From: JBQTIP01 sp052388025
Lineage (GTDB): Bacteria; Actinomycetota; UBA4738; HRBIN12
Reading direction: 5' to 3'
Length of the DNA stretch: 49,068 nucleotides
Assembly: GCA_052388025.1 (NCBI GenBank)
Contig: JBQTIP010000057.1
Location: 1 to 49,068, forward strand
Positions 8,442 through 18,367 of this stretch are shown piece by piece. Both the position numbers and the translations under genes were made by a program. The notes beneath the pieces were generated by a model. It did not search any database. It was not told the origin of the DNA and saw only the letters and a program-made list of their open reading frames with translations. Each line of letters begins with the position of its first letter. Position 1 is the first letter of the stretch.

Positions 8442-9345
8442 CGAGGTGCACCTCCGGTTCTAGATGGACATCGGACCTGGCCGCAACCAGCTCCTGCACC
8501 GTCCGGATCAGCGCGACCACGTCGGCCGCGCTCGCTCCTTCGGTCGCCACGATGAAGTTCGCATGCTTAGATGAGACCGAAGCCCCCCCGAGGGACAGGC
8601 CCTTCGCGCCGGCGTCCTCGATCAGCCTTGCGGCATGATCGCCCGGCGGATTCTTGAAGACGCTCCCGCAGTTCGGCTCCGCGAGTGGCTGGGTTCGCCT
8701 TCGCCACTCGCGCGCGTCGGCCATCGCGCCGCGGATCTCCTCCGGAGAACCGCGGCGCAGACGCACCGCCGCGCCGATCACCACGGAGTCTTCCGCGAGC
8801 TCTGATCCGCGATAGCGGAACGCCGCATCCGCGGCCGGCACCGAGAGGGTCCGACCCTCCCGAAGCGTGAACAACTCCAGCCCGTCGAGGACCTCCGACA
8901 GGTCGTGGCCGTGTGCCCCTGCGTTCATGCGAACCGCGCCGCCGACCGAGGCCGGGATCGCGACGCCGAACTCCAGTCCGGAGAGAGAGTGAGCGAGCGC
9001 GACCCCCGCCAGTGCGGGAAGCGGCATCGCGCCCCCGGCACTCAGCCGGCCGCCGTCCCTCGCCGCCCAGCGGAACCCTTTCCCGAGACGCAGCACGAGG
9101 CCGGGGAATCCGTTGTCGGAGACGAGGATGTTCGAGCCCTTGCCGATGACGACGAACGGGATGTCCGTCTCTCGCACGGCCTCCCCGGCGGCGATCAGGT
9201 CCCCTTCGGACTCGGCCTCGAGGAAGAGCGCGGCGCGGCCTCCTATCCGGAACGTGGTGAGCGGGGCCATGGGGAAGTCCGGGCGGATTCGGTCGCCGCA
9301 GGCCGTCCGGAGGATGGGCTCGGCCCGAAGCGCCGCGTCGCTCAC
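8413..9345 (-). CDS. murB: UDP-N-acetylenolpyruvoylglucosamine reductase MurB
   Basis: 310-residue cytoplasmic FAD enzyme that makes UDP-MurNAc. FAD-binding PCMH motifs are clear: PLTTFRIGGRAALFLE, VIGKGSNILVSDNGF and the pyrophosphate loop GVAIPASVGGAVRMNAGAHG. The catalytic Ser lies in PNCGSVFKNP and the C-terminal VSSKHANFIV is typical. The GTG start at 9345 overlaps the murC TGA by 4 bp (GTGA). Placing murB between murC and ftsQ differs from Mycobacterium and Streptomyces, where murB lies elsewhere. Confidence 0.97.
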   Translation of the reverse strand: MSDAALRAEPILRTACGDRIRPDFPMAPLTTFRIGGRAALFLEAESEGDLIAAGEAVRETDIPFVVIGKGSNILVSDNGFPGLVLRLGKGFRWAARDGGRLSAGGAMPLPALAGVALAHSLSGLEFGVAIPASVGGAVRMNAGAHGHDLSEVLDGLELFTLREGRTLSVPAADAAFRYRGSELAEDSVVIGAAVRLRRGSPEEIRGAMADAREWRRRTQPLAEPNCGSVFKNPPGDHAARLIEDAGAKGLSLGGASVSSKHANFIVATEGASAADVVALIRTVQELVAARSDVHLEPEVHLVGNFELAPR

Positions 9346-10790
9346 GAAACCCTCCCGATGCGCTCGAGCGTCTCGTCGGCGATCGTCGTGATGTCGCCCG
9401 CACCGAGGGTCAAGACGAGATCGCCCTCCCTCACCTCCCGGGCAAGGAACCCGACGACATCGGATCGGCGCGGAAGATAGACCACTCGCTTACCGGGCCT
9501 CGCGACGGCGAGGGCATCGACAAGGAGCTTGCCCGAGACTCCCGGGATCGGCTCCTCGCCGGCACCGTAGACGTCGGTCACGACGACGAGGTCGGCCTCC
9601 GACAGGCTCTCGCCCAGCTCGCGCCAGAGCGCCTGCGTGCGCGTGTACCTGTGCGGCTGGAAGACGGCGACGAGCCGCTGCCCTCCGTCCCGCGAGGCGG
9701 CGGCCAGGGTTGCGGTCACCTCGGTCGGGTGATGGGCGTAGTCGTCGTAGAAGTCGGCGCCGCCGGCGCCGCCCCGGTGCTCGAACCTCCTTCGAACCCC
9801 GGAGAAGGTACCTACCGCTTCGGCTGCAGCTTCGGGTTCCACCCCGACGAGGGAAGCCGAGAGGACGGCGGCGGACGCGTTCAGCAAGTTGTGGACGCCG
9901 CCGACGCGGAGACGAAGATCGACGGTCTTGCCCCCATCGGTGGAGAGCGACCCCCGGGTCTCCGAGCGGTCCGCCTTCACGATCGAGAGCCGCGCGACAT
10001 TCCCCGGTTCCACTCCATATGTGACGGCCTCGCGGCGGGCCAGCGACAGTGCCCTCCGTGCGCCCTCGTCGTCGCCGCAGGTAACAACGTTCACGGACTG
10101 CTCCGCGAAGCGAGCGAACGCCGACTCGATCTCGGCGCGCCCTCCCGCGTAGAAGTCGACGTGATCGACGTCTACGTTCGTGATCACCGCGACCTCGGGG
10201 CGGAAGAGGAGGAACGAGCCGTCGCTCTCGTCGGCCTCGGCCGCGAATACGTCACCCTCGCCGTGCCGGGCTCCCGAGCCGATCTCGTTCAGATCGCCGC
10301 CGATCACGAACGTCGGATCGAGCCCCGCGCGCTCAAGGATCACCGCGAGCATCGACGTGGTCGTCGTCTTCCCGTGGGTACCGGAGACGGCGAGGGTCCG
10401 ACGGCCACCGGCGAGCGCGGCCAGGACTTGGGCCCGGGCAAGCACCAGGATGCCGCGATCCCTCGCAGCCACGAGCTCTGCGTTCCGCTCCGGGATCGCC
10501 GAGGAAACGACGACCGCGTCCGGTGCCCCCCCGCCGGCGGGTCTCCCGAGCTGACCGGGGCTGTGACCGACGAACACCGTGGCCCCGGCCGCGCGCAGGT
10601 CTTCGAGTCCCTTCGAGTCCTTGAGGTCGGACCCGCGCACCTCGATCCCTCGCGCCATCAGCAGCCGGGCGACCCCGTTCATGCCGGCCCCACCGATCCC
10701 GATCAGGTGCATCCGGCGGATCTCGCGCAGATCGGGGACATCCATGGTCGGGATGCTTCCAGGCGGAGGGACGTACCCTGCTGCCGTCAC
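9342..10790 (-). CDS. murC: UDP-N-acetylmuramate--L-alanine ligase MurC
   Basis: 482-residue cytoplasmic Mur ligase adding L-Ala to UDP-MurNAc. Domains in order: N-terminal Rossmann (HLIGIGGAGMNGVARLL), central ATPase with GTHGKTTTT, and a C-terminal Mur ligase domain (YDDYAHHPTEV, VFQPHRYTRT). The chosen start is GTG at 10790, whose GTGA overlaps the murG stop as at neighbouring junctions; an ATG 15 codons later (10745) would give 467 residues and is also possible. Confidence 0.96.
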   Translation of the reverse strand: MTAAGYVPPPGSIPTMDVPDLREIRRMHLIGIGGAGMNGVARLLMARGIEVRGSDLKDSKGLEDLRAAGATVFVGHSPGQLGRPAGGGAPDAVVVSSAIPERNAELVAARDRGILVLARAQVLAALAGGRRTLAVSGTHGKTTTTSMLAVILERAGLDPTFVIGGDLNEIGSGARHGEGDVFAAEADESDGSFLLFRPEVAVITNVDVDHVDFYAGGRAEIESAFARFAEQSVNVVTCGDDEGARRALSLARREAVTYGVEPGNVARLSIVKADRSETRGSLSTDGGKTVDLRLRVGGVHNLLNASAAVLSASLVGVEPEAAAEAVGTFSGVRRRFEHRGGAGGADFYDDYAHHPTEVTATLAAASRDGGQRLVAVFQPHRYTRTQALWRELGESLSEADLVVVTDVYGAGEEPIPGVSGKLLVDALAVARPGKRVVYLPRRSDVVGFLAREVREGDLVLTLGAGDITTIADETLERIGRVS

Positions 10791-11893
10791 GACGTCGCCG
10801 CCCCGAGGACGAGCCCGGAGAGCGCGTCCGCCGCATCCGGCCGGCTCCACGCCGCAGCCCGCTCCGACATCGCGCGCAACCGATTCCGGTTCCCGATGAG
10901 CGCTTCGACCCGCTCGGCCAGGACCGCGGCCGAGAGCCCGTCGTCCATGACCATCTCAGCGGCGCCCGCGCGCTGTACGGCCCGGGCGTTCGCCTCCTGG
11001 TGCCGGCCGGTCGCGTACGGGTACGGGATCAGGATCGACGGGAGGCCGCAGATCGAAAGCTCCGCGATCGTCGTCGCCCCGGCTCGAGTGACCGCGAGAT
11101 CCGCCACGGCGTACGCGAGCTCCATCCGCTCGAGGAACGGGTAGGCGCGAACGCGGAGCGCAGTGTCTTCGGAAAGGGCACGCCGGACCTCCTCGATGTG
11201 TGCCGGGCCGGTGAGCAACACGAACTGGAGATCCGCGCGGTCGCGCAACAACCGGAGAGCGCCGACGGCCGCCCGGTCGATGTGCAGCGCACCCCGGCTC
11301 CCACCGAACATCAGGACGGTCGACCGACCTTCCTCCAGATCGAGAGCGTCGAGCGCCTCCTTCGCGAGGACGTCTCGCGAGCCGGGCACGGCCGCGATGT
11401 CCTCGCGGACGGGGTTCCCGGTGACCAGGACCCGAACCCTTCTCGGAAGGAGCCGCCCGGCCTCCGCGAAGGACAGCCCGACCGCCCGCGCGGGCCTGCT
11501 GAGCAGGCGGTTCGCCAACCCCGGAACCGCGTTCTGCTCGTGAACCACGAGCGGCCGCCGGGCGCGAACGGCCGCAAGCGCTACCGGTACGCTGACGTAA
11601 CCCCCCATCCCGACCACGACGTCCGCTCCTTCGACCAGCGGGCGGCACCGCGCCACCGATCGGAGCGCAGCCGCGGGCCCGACCAAGGCCCGCAGGGAGA
11701 TGCCCCTCACCAGCGGCCTCGCGTCGACCACCGAGAACGGGAAGCCGGCTGCGGGAACGATCGTCGCCTCGAGCCCCGAGGCGGTTCCCGCGAAGCCGAC
11801 CTCGGCACCGTGCCGGTCGGCGAGGCGGCGCGCCAGGGCCAGGGCCGGGAAAACGTGTCCCGCGGTTCCACCGCCGGCGATCAGGATCCTCAT
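10787..11893 (-). CDS. murG: MurG, lipid II-forming GlcNAc transferase
   Basis: 368-residue GT28 enzyme, peripheral on the inner face of the membrane, that transfers GlcNAc to lipid I. The N-terminal glycine loop is GGGTAGHVFPALALA (residues 7-21), with a second G-rich loop MFGGSRGA in the C-terminal domain and the UDP-sugar site TRAGATTIAELSICGLPSIL. The ATG overlaps the ftsW TGA as ATGA, and the gene runs into murC through GTGA. Length is normal. Confidence 0.97.
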   Translation of the reverse strand: MRILIAGGGTAGHVFPALALARRLADRHGAEVGFAGTASGLEATIVPAAGFPFSVVDARPLVRGISLRALVGPAAALRSVARCRPLVEGADVVVGMGGYVSVPVALAAVRARRPLVVHEQNAVPGLANRLLSRPARAVGLSFAEAGRLLPRRVRVLVTGNPVREDIAAVPGSRDVLAKEALDALDLEEGRSTVLMFGGSRGALHIDRAAVGALRLLRDRADLQFVLLTGPAHIEEVRRALSEDTALRVRAYPFLERMELAYAVADLAVTRAGATTIAELSICGLPSILIPYPYATGRHQEANARAVQRAGAAEMVMDDGLSAAVLAERVEALIGNRNRLRAMSERAAAWSRPDAADALSGLVLGAATS

Positions 11894-13110
11894 GTCGCCC
11901 GCTTCCGTGTCCCTGCCGCACGCCGGCGAGGAGGCGCGGTCGGCGAGCGAGCGATGCTTACGAGGATGCCCACGGCGGCCATCGAGACGACGAGCGACGA
12001 ACCGCCGAACGACAGGAACGGAAGCGGCACCCCCGTGATGGGAAGCAGTCCGGTCACCGCTCCGAGGTTCACGATCGTCTGCAGGCCGAGCCAGGCCACG
12101 ATCCCCGCGGCGAGGAGCCTCCCGAAGACATCCGGCGCACGCGCCGCCACACCGACACCGGCCGCGAGGAGGACGCCGAAGAGCACCAGGACCACGATCT
12201 CACCGACGAGCCCGAGCTCCTCGCCTAGGATCGAGAAGATGAAGTCCGTGTGGGCGTTCGGCACGTAGAGCCACTTCTGGCGGCTCGCGCCGAGGCCGAC
12301 CCCGAACCAACCTCCCGATCCCAGGGCGATCAGCGACTGCGTCAGCTGCCACCCCGCCCCCTGGGCATCTGCCCACGGGTGCAGGAAGGAGAGGAACCGG
12401 GCGCGCTGATAGGCCGTGCGCATGATCAGGATCATGCCGAGGGCACCGCCGATGACCGACGCCGTGATCAGGTGACGCAGGCGTACGCCGGCAACGAAGA
12501 GGAGCAGGAGTGTCGTGCCGGCGAGGATCACCGTCGTGCCGAGGTCCGGCTGCAGGTACACCATGCCGCACACCACGGCCGTGACGGGCAGGATCGGAAC
12601 CATGAGGTGCGCCAGCTCGCCCAGCCTGTCCCACTTCTTGGCCAGGACCGCCGCCGTGAAGGCCACCAGCGCGAGCTTCGCGAGCTCCGAGGGCTGGACC
12701 GTGATCGGGCCGAACGTCAGCCACCTCGACGATCCGGCGACCTCCGTCCCGATCCGGGGATTCAGGACGAGAGCAAGCAAAACGGCCGTGCCGAGGAGGA
12801 AGGGGGCGGCCAGCCGCTTCCACGCCGTATGCGGCACGCGGGACATGAGCAGGAGGGCGATCCCGCCGAGGGCCGCGTAGACGAGCTGTCGCTTGAAGAA
12901 CAGGAAGCTCGAGCCGTATTGCGCGAAAGCCGAGACCGAGCTCGCCGAGAGCACCATGATCAGTCCGCCCGCGGTGAGGAACGCAGTCGATCCCAGCAGC
13001 AAGAGCGTCGTGCGGCGAGCCCGCGCCTCTCCGTTCGACCGATCGACGACGCGCTCACCCGCCCGGACGAGCCGGAGGCGTCCCGGCGCCGCGACGGCCC
13101 GGCTAGCCAC
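11890..13110 (-). CDS. ftsW: FtsW, SEDS-family septal peptidoglycan polymerase
   Basis: 406-residue polytopic protein with about ten hydrophobic helices, including the SEDS patterns VQPSELAKLALVAFTAAVLA, QPDLGTTVILAG and the C-terminal GVPLPFLSFGGSSL. It polymerises lipid II glycan strands with its partner FtsI, encoded upstream. The start is GTG at 13110: it overlaps the murD stop by 8 bp and has GGGGAGG 9 bases upstream. A much longer open frame continues upstream but has no SEDS similarity and lies inside murD. Confidence 0.95.
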   Translation of the reverse strand: MASRAVAAPGRLRLVRAGERVVDRSNGEARARRTTLLLLGSTAFLTAGGLIMVLSASSVSAFAQYGSSFLFFKRQLVYAALGGIALLLMSRVPHTAWKRLAAPFLLGTAVLLALVLNPRIGTEVAGSSRWLTFGPITVQPSELAKLALVAFTAAVLAKKWDRLGELAHLMVPILPVTAVVCGMVYLQPDLGTTVILAGTTLLLLFVAGVRLRHLITASVIGGALGMILIMRTAYQRARFLSFLHPWADAQGAGWQLTQSLIALGSGGWFGVGLGASRQKWLYVPNAHTDFIFSILGEELGLVGEIVVLVLFGVLLAAGVGVAARAPDVFGRLLAAGIVAWLGLQTIVNLGAVTGLLPITGVPLPFLSFGGSSLVVSMAAVGILVSIARSPTAPPRRRAAGTRKRAT

Positions 13111-14449
13111 GCCGATCCGCCTCCCCGGCCAGCTCGCGCGCCGCCGCCGCGAACCGCTCGCCCCGGTCGCTGTAATCGCGGAACATGTCCTGGCTCGCGC
13201 ACGCGGGCGCGAGGACCACCGTCCCTCTCGGGGGCGCCAGCTCGAACGCGAGCCCGACGGCCTCCTCCATGGATCCCGCCTTGCGGACCGGGACTCGTTC
13301 CTCGAACAGCCCGGCGATCTCCGACGCGGCCTCCCCCATCGCGACGACGCCGGCCAGATGCGATGTCGCGGCCGCCAGCGGCGACAGATCCACACCCTTC
13401 GACCGGCCACCGGCGATCAGCACGGCACCCCACAGCGCATCCAGCGCGGCCAGCGCCGCGTGCGGGTTCGTCGCCTTCGAGTCGTCGATGAAGGCGATCG
13501 AGCCTGCTCGAGCCACGACCTCCCCCCGGTGAGGCAGCGGCCCGACCGAACGGACCCCTTCCGAGACGGCCGTCCGGTCGAGCCCGAAAGCGAGCGATGC
13601 GGCGGCGGCGGCGGCGGCATCGGCTCGGAACCCGGAGGCGGCGGCCGACGGCGGTCCGAGGGTGACCTCCTCATCGAGCCGGGCCACGAGCTCCCCGTCG
13701 AGGAACCCAACCTGGCCGGCCTCGGGCGCACCTAGTCTGAACCAGACTAGATCGCAGGTGGCGGTAAGCGAAAGCGCGCGAGCAGCCGGGTCCTCCGCGT
13801 TCCCCACGTGCGTGTCGCCCTCGCCTTGGAGCTGGAACACGCGCGCCTTCGCGCCAGCATACGCGTCGAACGAGCCGTGCCAGTCGAGGTGATCGGGCGC
13901 GAGGTTCAGCAGGATCGAGACCCTCGGATGGAACGTCTCGTGGAACCGGAGCTGGAAGGAGGACACCTCCACGGCGAGGGCGTCGTGGCCCTCACGTGCC
14001 GCGAGCGAGAACGGGTGCCCGATGTTCCCGCACGCGACAGCCCGGAGACCGGCCGCGCGCATCGCCGCCGCGACCATCTCGGTCGTCGTCGACTTCCCGT
14101 TCGTTCCCGTGACGGCTACGAAAGGAGCCCGGCACAGCCGTGCGCCGAGCTCCAGCTCGCTCCAGATGGGGAGGCCGCGCTCGCGCGCCCACGCCAGAAC
14201 CGGCGCGTGCTCCGGGACGCCCGGGCTCGTGACGACGAGCGTCGCGCCGTCGAGGTGCTCAGGCCGGTGTCCGCCGGCAAGCAGCTCGACGGAGAGCGCG
14301 GCAAACGCGGCGACGTCCTGGAGCGCGCCCAGCGGACCCTCCTCGCTCACCCGGACCGACGCGCCCTCCTCCGACAGCACGCGGGCGGCCGCGAGGCCGC
14401 TCGCCCCGGCCCCCAGTACCACCGCGCGCTCCCTCGCGAGCTCGTTCAC
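13103..14449 (-). CDS. murD: UDP-N-acetylmuramoylalanine--D-glutamate ligase MurD
   Basis: 448-residue Mur ligase that adds D-Glu. The Rossmann start VVLGAGASGLAAARVL, the VVTSPGVP signature, the ATP loop VTGTNGKSTT and the C-terminal IDDSKATNPHAALAAL and LAPACASQDMFRDYSDRGERF are diagnostic. The GTG at 14449 overlaps the mraY TGA by 4 bp and gives a normal length; an open frame extending further upstream translates mraY out of frame. Confidence 0.96.
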   Translation of the reverse strand: MNELARERAVVLGAGASGLAAARVLSEEGASVRVSEEGPLGALQDVAAFAALSVELLAGGHRPEHLDGATLVVTSPGVPEHAPVLAWARERGLPIWSELELGARLCRAPFVAVTGTNGKSTTTEMVAAAMRAAGLRAVACGNIGHPFSLAAREGHDALAVEVSSFQLRFHETFHPRVSILLNLAPDHLDWHGSFDAYAGAKARVFQLQGEGDTHVGNAEDPAARALSLTATCDLVWFRLGAPEAGQVGFLDGELVARLDEEVTLGPPSAAASGFRADAAAAAAASLAFGLDRTAVSEGVRSVGPLPHRGEVVARAGSIAFIDDSKATNPHAALAALDALWGAVLIAGGRSKGVDLSPLAAATSHLAGVVAMGEAASEIAGLFEERVPVRKAGSMEEAVGLAFELAPPRGTVVLAPACASQDMFRDYSDRGERFAAAARELAGEADRRG

Positions 14450-15495
14450 CCCACGCCGCCGCGCGCCAGGAAGTCCGCGTAGAAGAGCCCGATGCCCAGC
14501 GCCACCGCCAGACCGGTCACGATCCAGAACCGGACGATCACGGTGAACTCCGGCCAGCCGACCACTTCGAAGTGGTGATGGACCGGCGCCATGCGAAGGA
14601 CCCGCCGGTGGAACACCCGATACGAGATCACCTGCGCGATGACGGAGGTGGTCTCGAGGACGAACAGCCCGCCCAGGACGACCAGCAGGAGCTGCGTGTT
14701 GGTGGTGATCGCGAGCGCGGCCATCAGCCCGCCCAGCGCGAGCGACCCCGTGTCGCCCATGAAGATGCGCGCGGGCGCGGCGTTCCACCACAGGAAACCG
14801 GCCACCGCGCCCATCGCGCCGGCGGCGACGATCGCCGTGTCGAGCGCGGCGTTCACGCCGACGGGATAGCAGGCGTCGCTCGGCACCAGCGCGCACGTGT
14901 GCCGGAACTGCCAGAACGAGATGAACACGTAGGCCCCCAGGACCAGGATCGAGGACCCGGAGGCGAGGCCGTCGAGGCCGTCGGTGAGGTTCACCGCGTT
15001 CGACGCCGACGAGATCATCAGGAACGTCCAGACGTAGAAGAACAGGCCGAGCCCCAGCCCCGTCTCGCGGATGAACGACAGGTCGGTCGACGTTCCGGCG
15101 TACCGGACCGTGAGCGCCCCGAACCCCAGGGCGATCGCGGCCTGCCCGGCGATCTTGGCCTTCTTCGACAGCCCGAGGGAATGCGGCCGGCGCACCTTCA
15201 GGTAGTCGTCGATGAATCCCAGAACGCCGAGCGCCATCGCGACGAACAGGACCGAGAGGCCGGCGGCCGTGACGCCGTGAAACACGATGCGGGCCGCGAG
15301 GTACGCGGCGGCGAGCCCGAACAGGATGACGGCGCCGCCCATCGTGGGCGTTCCCATCTTCTCCTGGTGGGAATGCGGGTAGTCCTCGCGGATGCGCTCG
15401 CCCCACCCCCAGAGGCGGTACAGGCGGATCGCCACCGGCGTGCCGAGGAGGGTGACGACGAGGCCCACGGCCGCGGCGATCAGGATGGCCGTCAC
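14446..15495 (-). CDS. mraY: MraY, lipid I synthase
   Basis: 349-residue integral membrane phosphotransferase moving phospho-MurNAc-pentapeptide to undecaprenyl phosphate. Around ten transmembrane helices, the cytoplasmic PTMGG loop (GTPTMGGAVIL), the metal site NLTDGLDGLA and the HHHFE loop (APVHHHFEVVGW) near the C-terminus are all present. The GTG start at 15495 overlaps the murF stop by 4 bp. Confidence 0.97.
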   Translation of the reverse strand: MTAILIAAAVGLVVTLLGTPVAIRLYRLWGWGERIREDYPHSHQEKMGTPTMGGAVILFGLAAAYLAARIVFHGVTAAGLSVLFVAMALGVLGFIDDYLKVRRPHSLGLSKKAKIAGQAAIALGFGALTVRYAGTSTDLSFIRETGLGLGLFFYVWTFLMISSASNAVNLTDGLDGLASGSSILVLGAYVFISFWQFRHTCALVPSDACYPVGVNAALDTAIVAAGAMGAVAGFLWWNAAPARIFMGDTGSLALGGLMAALAITTNTQLLLVVLGGLFVLETTSVIAQVISYRVFHRRVLRMAPVHHHFEVVGWPEFTVIVRFWIVTGLAVALGIGLFYADFLARGGVG

Positions 15496-16856
15496 CGCAG
15501 CGCCTCCGCGAGCGATTCCAGGCCGGCTACGCGGGAGCCCTTGAGGAGCACGACGTCCCCGGCCCTCGCCCAGGCGCGGAGGTCGGCCAGCGCCTCGGCC
15601 GGATCGTCGTAGCTCGCGACGTGCTCCGGCGGGGCGCCTTCCCGGACCGCGGCCAGCGCGATGCGGCGGGCCGCCTCCCCCACCGTGATCAACCGCTCCA
15701 CCCCCAGCCGGACGGTCAGCTCGCCCAGGCGCTCGTGCTCGGCCTCCGAGATCGGGCCGAGCTCCGCCATGTGACCGAGGACCGCCGCCATGCGCCCGCC
15801 CCGCGCAATCCATCGCGCCGCCTTCAGCCCGGCGGCCATCGATTCGGGGTTCGCGTTGTACGCGTCGTTCACGACCCGAACCCCGTGGGGCGAGGTGAAG
15901 GCCTCCATCCGCCACGCGGACACCTGCGCGTCCTTCAGCGCGACGGCGCACTCGGAGACCGCGACCCCGAGCGCGATCCCACACGCCGCCGCGGCAAGGG
16001 CGTTCGAAACCATGTGGTCGCCGGGGACGGCGAGGGCAACCGGCTCCCGCTCGTTGCCGAACACGAGCGTGAACGCTGCGCGGCCGTCGTCGCCGAGCAC
16101 GATGCCCTCGGCACGGACGTCGGCGCCGTCCGAGACGCCACAGGTCAGCACGCGGGCGGAGGTCCGTGTCGCGTAGCCACGGACCACGTGATCGTCGGCG
16201 TTCAACACCGCAACGCCCTCGGAGCCGAGCTCCTCGACCGGCTCCGCGGAGGCGGCCACGATGCTCTCCCACGAGCCGAACAGCTCCATGTGAGCCACGC
16301 CCACGTTCGTCACGACCGCCACGTCGGGGCGCGCCACCCGGCAGAGCGCCGTAACGTCGCCCAGCCGCCGTGCGCCCATCTCGCAGATGAGCGCCTCGGT
16401 CCGCTCGGGGGCGCCGAGGATCGTGAGCGGCAGGCCGATCTCGTTGTTGAACGACGAGGGACTCGCGTGCGTTCGGAACCGCGTCGCGAGCACCGAGGCC
16501 GCCAGGTCCTTAGTCGAAGTCTTCCCGTTCGCGCCGGTCACGCCCACTACGGTCGCCGGCATCGCGGCTCGCTCGTCGGCGGCGAGCAAGAGCAGAGCCC
16601 TCCTCGTGTCTTCCACCTCCACTACCTGTCCACCGGCCTCCGCGCGACCGGATTCGACCACCGCGCCGCTCGCCCCCCGCGAGAGCGCGTCGGCCACGAA
16701 CTCGTGCCCGTCGGCCCGTTCGCCCCGGATGGCGAAGAACAGCCCGCCGGGTTCGGCGAGCCGGCTGTCGACGACAACCGAGGACACCGTGGCATCCTCG
16801 CCCCGCAGCCGCCCGCCGACGGTCTCAGCGACATCGGAGAGACGTCGAGCCCTCAC
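15492..16856 (-). CDS. murF: UDP-MurNAc-tripeptide--D-Ala-D-Ala ligase MurF
   Basis: 454-residue Mur ligase adding D-Ala-D-Ala. It has the N-terminal substrate domain (VVVDSRLAEPGGLFFAIRGER), ATP loop VTGANGKTSTKDL, and MurF patterns SFNNEIGLPLTIL and NDAYNANPESMAAGL. The GTG at 16856 overlaps the murE stop by 4 bp. A ddl gene, which would supply D-Ala-D-Ala, is not in this cluster. Confidence 0.97.
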   Translation of the reverse strand: MRARRLSDVAETVGGRLRGEDATVSSVVVDSRLAEPGGLFFAIRGERADGHEFVADALSRGASGAVVESGRAEAGGQVVEVEDTRRALLLLAADERAAMPATVVGVTGANGKTSTKDLAASVLATRFRTHASPSSFNNEIGLPLTILGAPERTEALICEMGARRLGDVTALCRVARPDVAVVTNVGVAHMELFGSWESIVAASAEPVEELGSEGVAVLNADDHVVRGYATRTSARVLTCGVSDGADVRAEGIVLGDDGRAAFTLVFGNEREPVALAVPGDHMVSNALAAAACGIALGVAVSECAVALKDAQVSAWRMEAFTSPHGVRVVNDAYNANPESMAAGLKAARWIARGGRMAAVLGHMAELGPISEAEHERLGELTVRLGVERLITVGEAARRIALAAVREGAPPEHVASYDDPAEALADLRAWARAGDVVLLKGSRVAGLESLAEALR

Positions 16857-18367
16857 GGCGATCCCTTGGCGAGCGCGCGGAGCTCCTCCGCTGACACATC
16901 GCGATCGTCGAACGGCACCGTGCGGTCCGCGAAGTCCTGGCCAGTCTCATGACCCTTCCCGGCGATCACCACCACGTCTCCGGTGCGCGCCTCCCGGACG
17001 GCCGCACGTATCGCCGAGCGCCTGTCGGGTTCGATCGTGTAGGCGCCGCCGCCCTCCACCGCTCCCGGTTCGATCTCAGCAATGATCGCGAGTGGATCCT
17101 CACTTCGAGGGTTGTCGCTCGTGATGACGGTGAGGTCGGCCAGGCTGGTCGCGGCGTGTCCCATCAGCGGGCGCTTCCCGCGGTCGCGGTCTCCGCCACA
17201 ACCCAGCACGACGATCACCCGCCCGCCCGCGAGCGGGCGCGCCGCCCGCAGAACGTTCTCGATGCCGTCGGGCGTGTGGGCGTAGTCGACCAGCACAAGG
17301 AAGCCCTGCCCGGCCTCCACCGGCTCGACCCTGCCCGGGACCCCGTCGAGCGCCGCGATCCCTTCCACCGCAACGCGATCGGGGATGCCCACGCTCCTCG
17401 CGGCCGCGAGGGCCGCCAGGCAGTTCGCGACGTTGAAGCTCCCTCTCAGACTCGAGCGCACCTTCAGCTCGCCGACGCGAAACGCCACGCCCGACGCCGT
17501 CGCATCCACGTCGGTCGCCCGAACTTCGGCGCCCGACTCCAGCCCGAACGTGATGACGGGGAGGTCGGGCCGGAGCAGCCGCCGGCCTTCCTCCTGGTCC
17601 GTGTTCACCACCGAGCGTTCGGCCATCTCGGGCGTGAAGAGGCGAGCCTTGGCCGCGAAATACGCCTCCATCGAGCCGTGGTAGTCCAGGTGGTCTTGCG
17701 TGAGGTTCGTGAACACCGCGCACGAGTAGCGGATGCCGCCCACGCGGTGTTGGTCGAGGCCGTGCGAGGACACCTCCATCGCCGCGGCTCCAACGCCCTC
17801 CTCCACCATTCGGGCGAGCAGCCGCTGCAGGTCCGGCGCCTCCGGAGTGGTCCGCGGGAAAGGAACCGCCCGGCCGTCGACGCGCGCGCCGGTGGTCCCG
17901 ATCAGGCCCGGCACGAAGCCCGCGGCCCGGAACACCGATTCGAGCAGGTAGGTGGTCGTGGTCTTCCCGTTGGTCCCGGTGACGCCCACCAGCGTCAGCC
18001 GGTTGGCCGCTCGTCCGAAGAACTCGGCCGAGATCGGCCCCATCGCCTCGCGGACCGACCGCACGACGACCTGCGGGACGTCGAGCGGCAGGGGCCGCTC
18101 GACCACCAGCGCATTCGCGCCGGCACGAACGGCCTCCGCGGCGAAGTCGTGCCCATCGACGTTCGCTCCCGGTACACAGAAGAACAGGCTCCCCGGCCGG
18201 ACGTCGCCCGAGCGATACGTGACGTCGGCCACGCGAGCCGTGGGGTCGCCCCGGAGCTCGTGTCGCGGTGCGAGCGCCACGAGTTCCTGGAGGGGCCGTG
18301 CGAGGGGGGTTCGAGAAGCCAACGGAGGTGAGCTTACCCGCGTGGAACCCCGGGTGGGTTCGCTCAT
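16853..18367 (-). CDS. murE: MurE, meso-diaminopimelate-adding ligase
   Basis: 504-residue Mur ligase. Motifs: GSLFFCVPGANVDGHDF, ATP loop VTGTNGKTTTTYLL, TTPEAPDLQRLL, EVSSHGLDQHRV and LGCGGDRDRGKRPLMG. The amino-acid specificity loop reads DNPRSEDP; DNPR is the signature of meso-diaminopimelate rather than lysine enzymes, so this organism should have DAP peptidoglycan. The ATG at 18367 overlaps the ftsI TGA (ATGA). Confidence 0.97.
   Translation of the reverse strand: MSEPTRGSTRVSSPPLASRTPLARPLQELVALAPRHELRGDPTARVADVTYRSGDVRPGSLFFCVPGANVDGHDFAAEAVRAGANALVVERPLPLDVPQVVVRSVREAMGPISAEFFGRAANRLTLVGVTGTNGKTTTTYLLESVFRAAGFVPGLIGTTGARVDGRAVPFPRTTPEAPDLQRLLARMVEEGVGAAAMEVSSHGLDQHRVGGIRYSCAVFTNLTQDHLDYHGSMEAYFAAKARLFTPEMAERSVVNTDQEEGRRLLRPDLPVITFGLESGAEVRATDVDATASGVAFRVGELKVRSSLRGSFNVANCLAALAAARSVGIPDRVAVEGIAALDGVPGRVEPVEAGQGFLVLVDYAHTPDGIENVLRAARPLAGGRVIVVLGCGGDRDRGKRPLMGHAATSLADLTVITSDNPRSEDPLAIIAEIEPGAVEGGGAYTIEPDRRSAIRAAVREARTGDVVVIAGKGHETGQDFADRTVPFDDRDVSAEELRALAKGSP

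Noticed and set aside
13111..13410. Longer N-terminus for FtsW
   Set aside because: The additional residues are Arg/Trp/Ser rich with no SEDS similarity and translate murD out of frame; GTG 13110 has a strong ribosome site.
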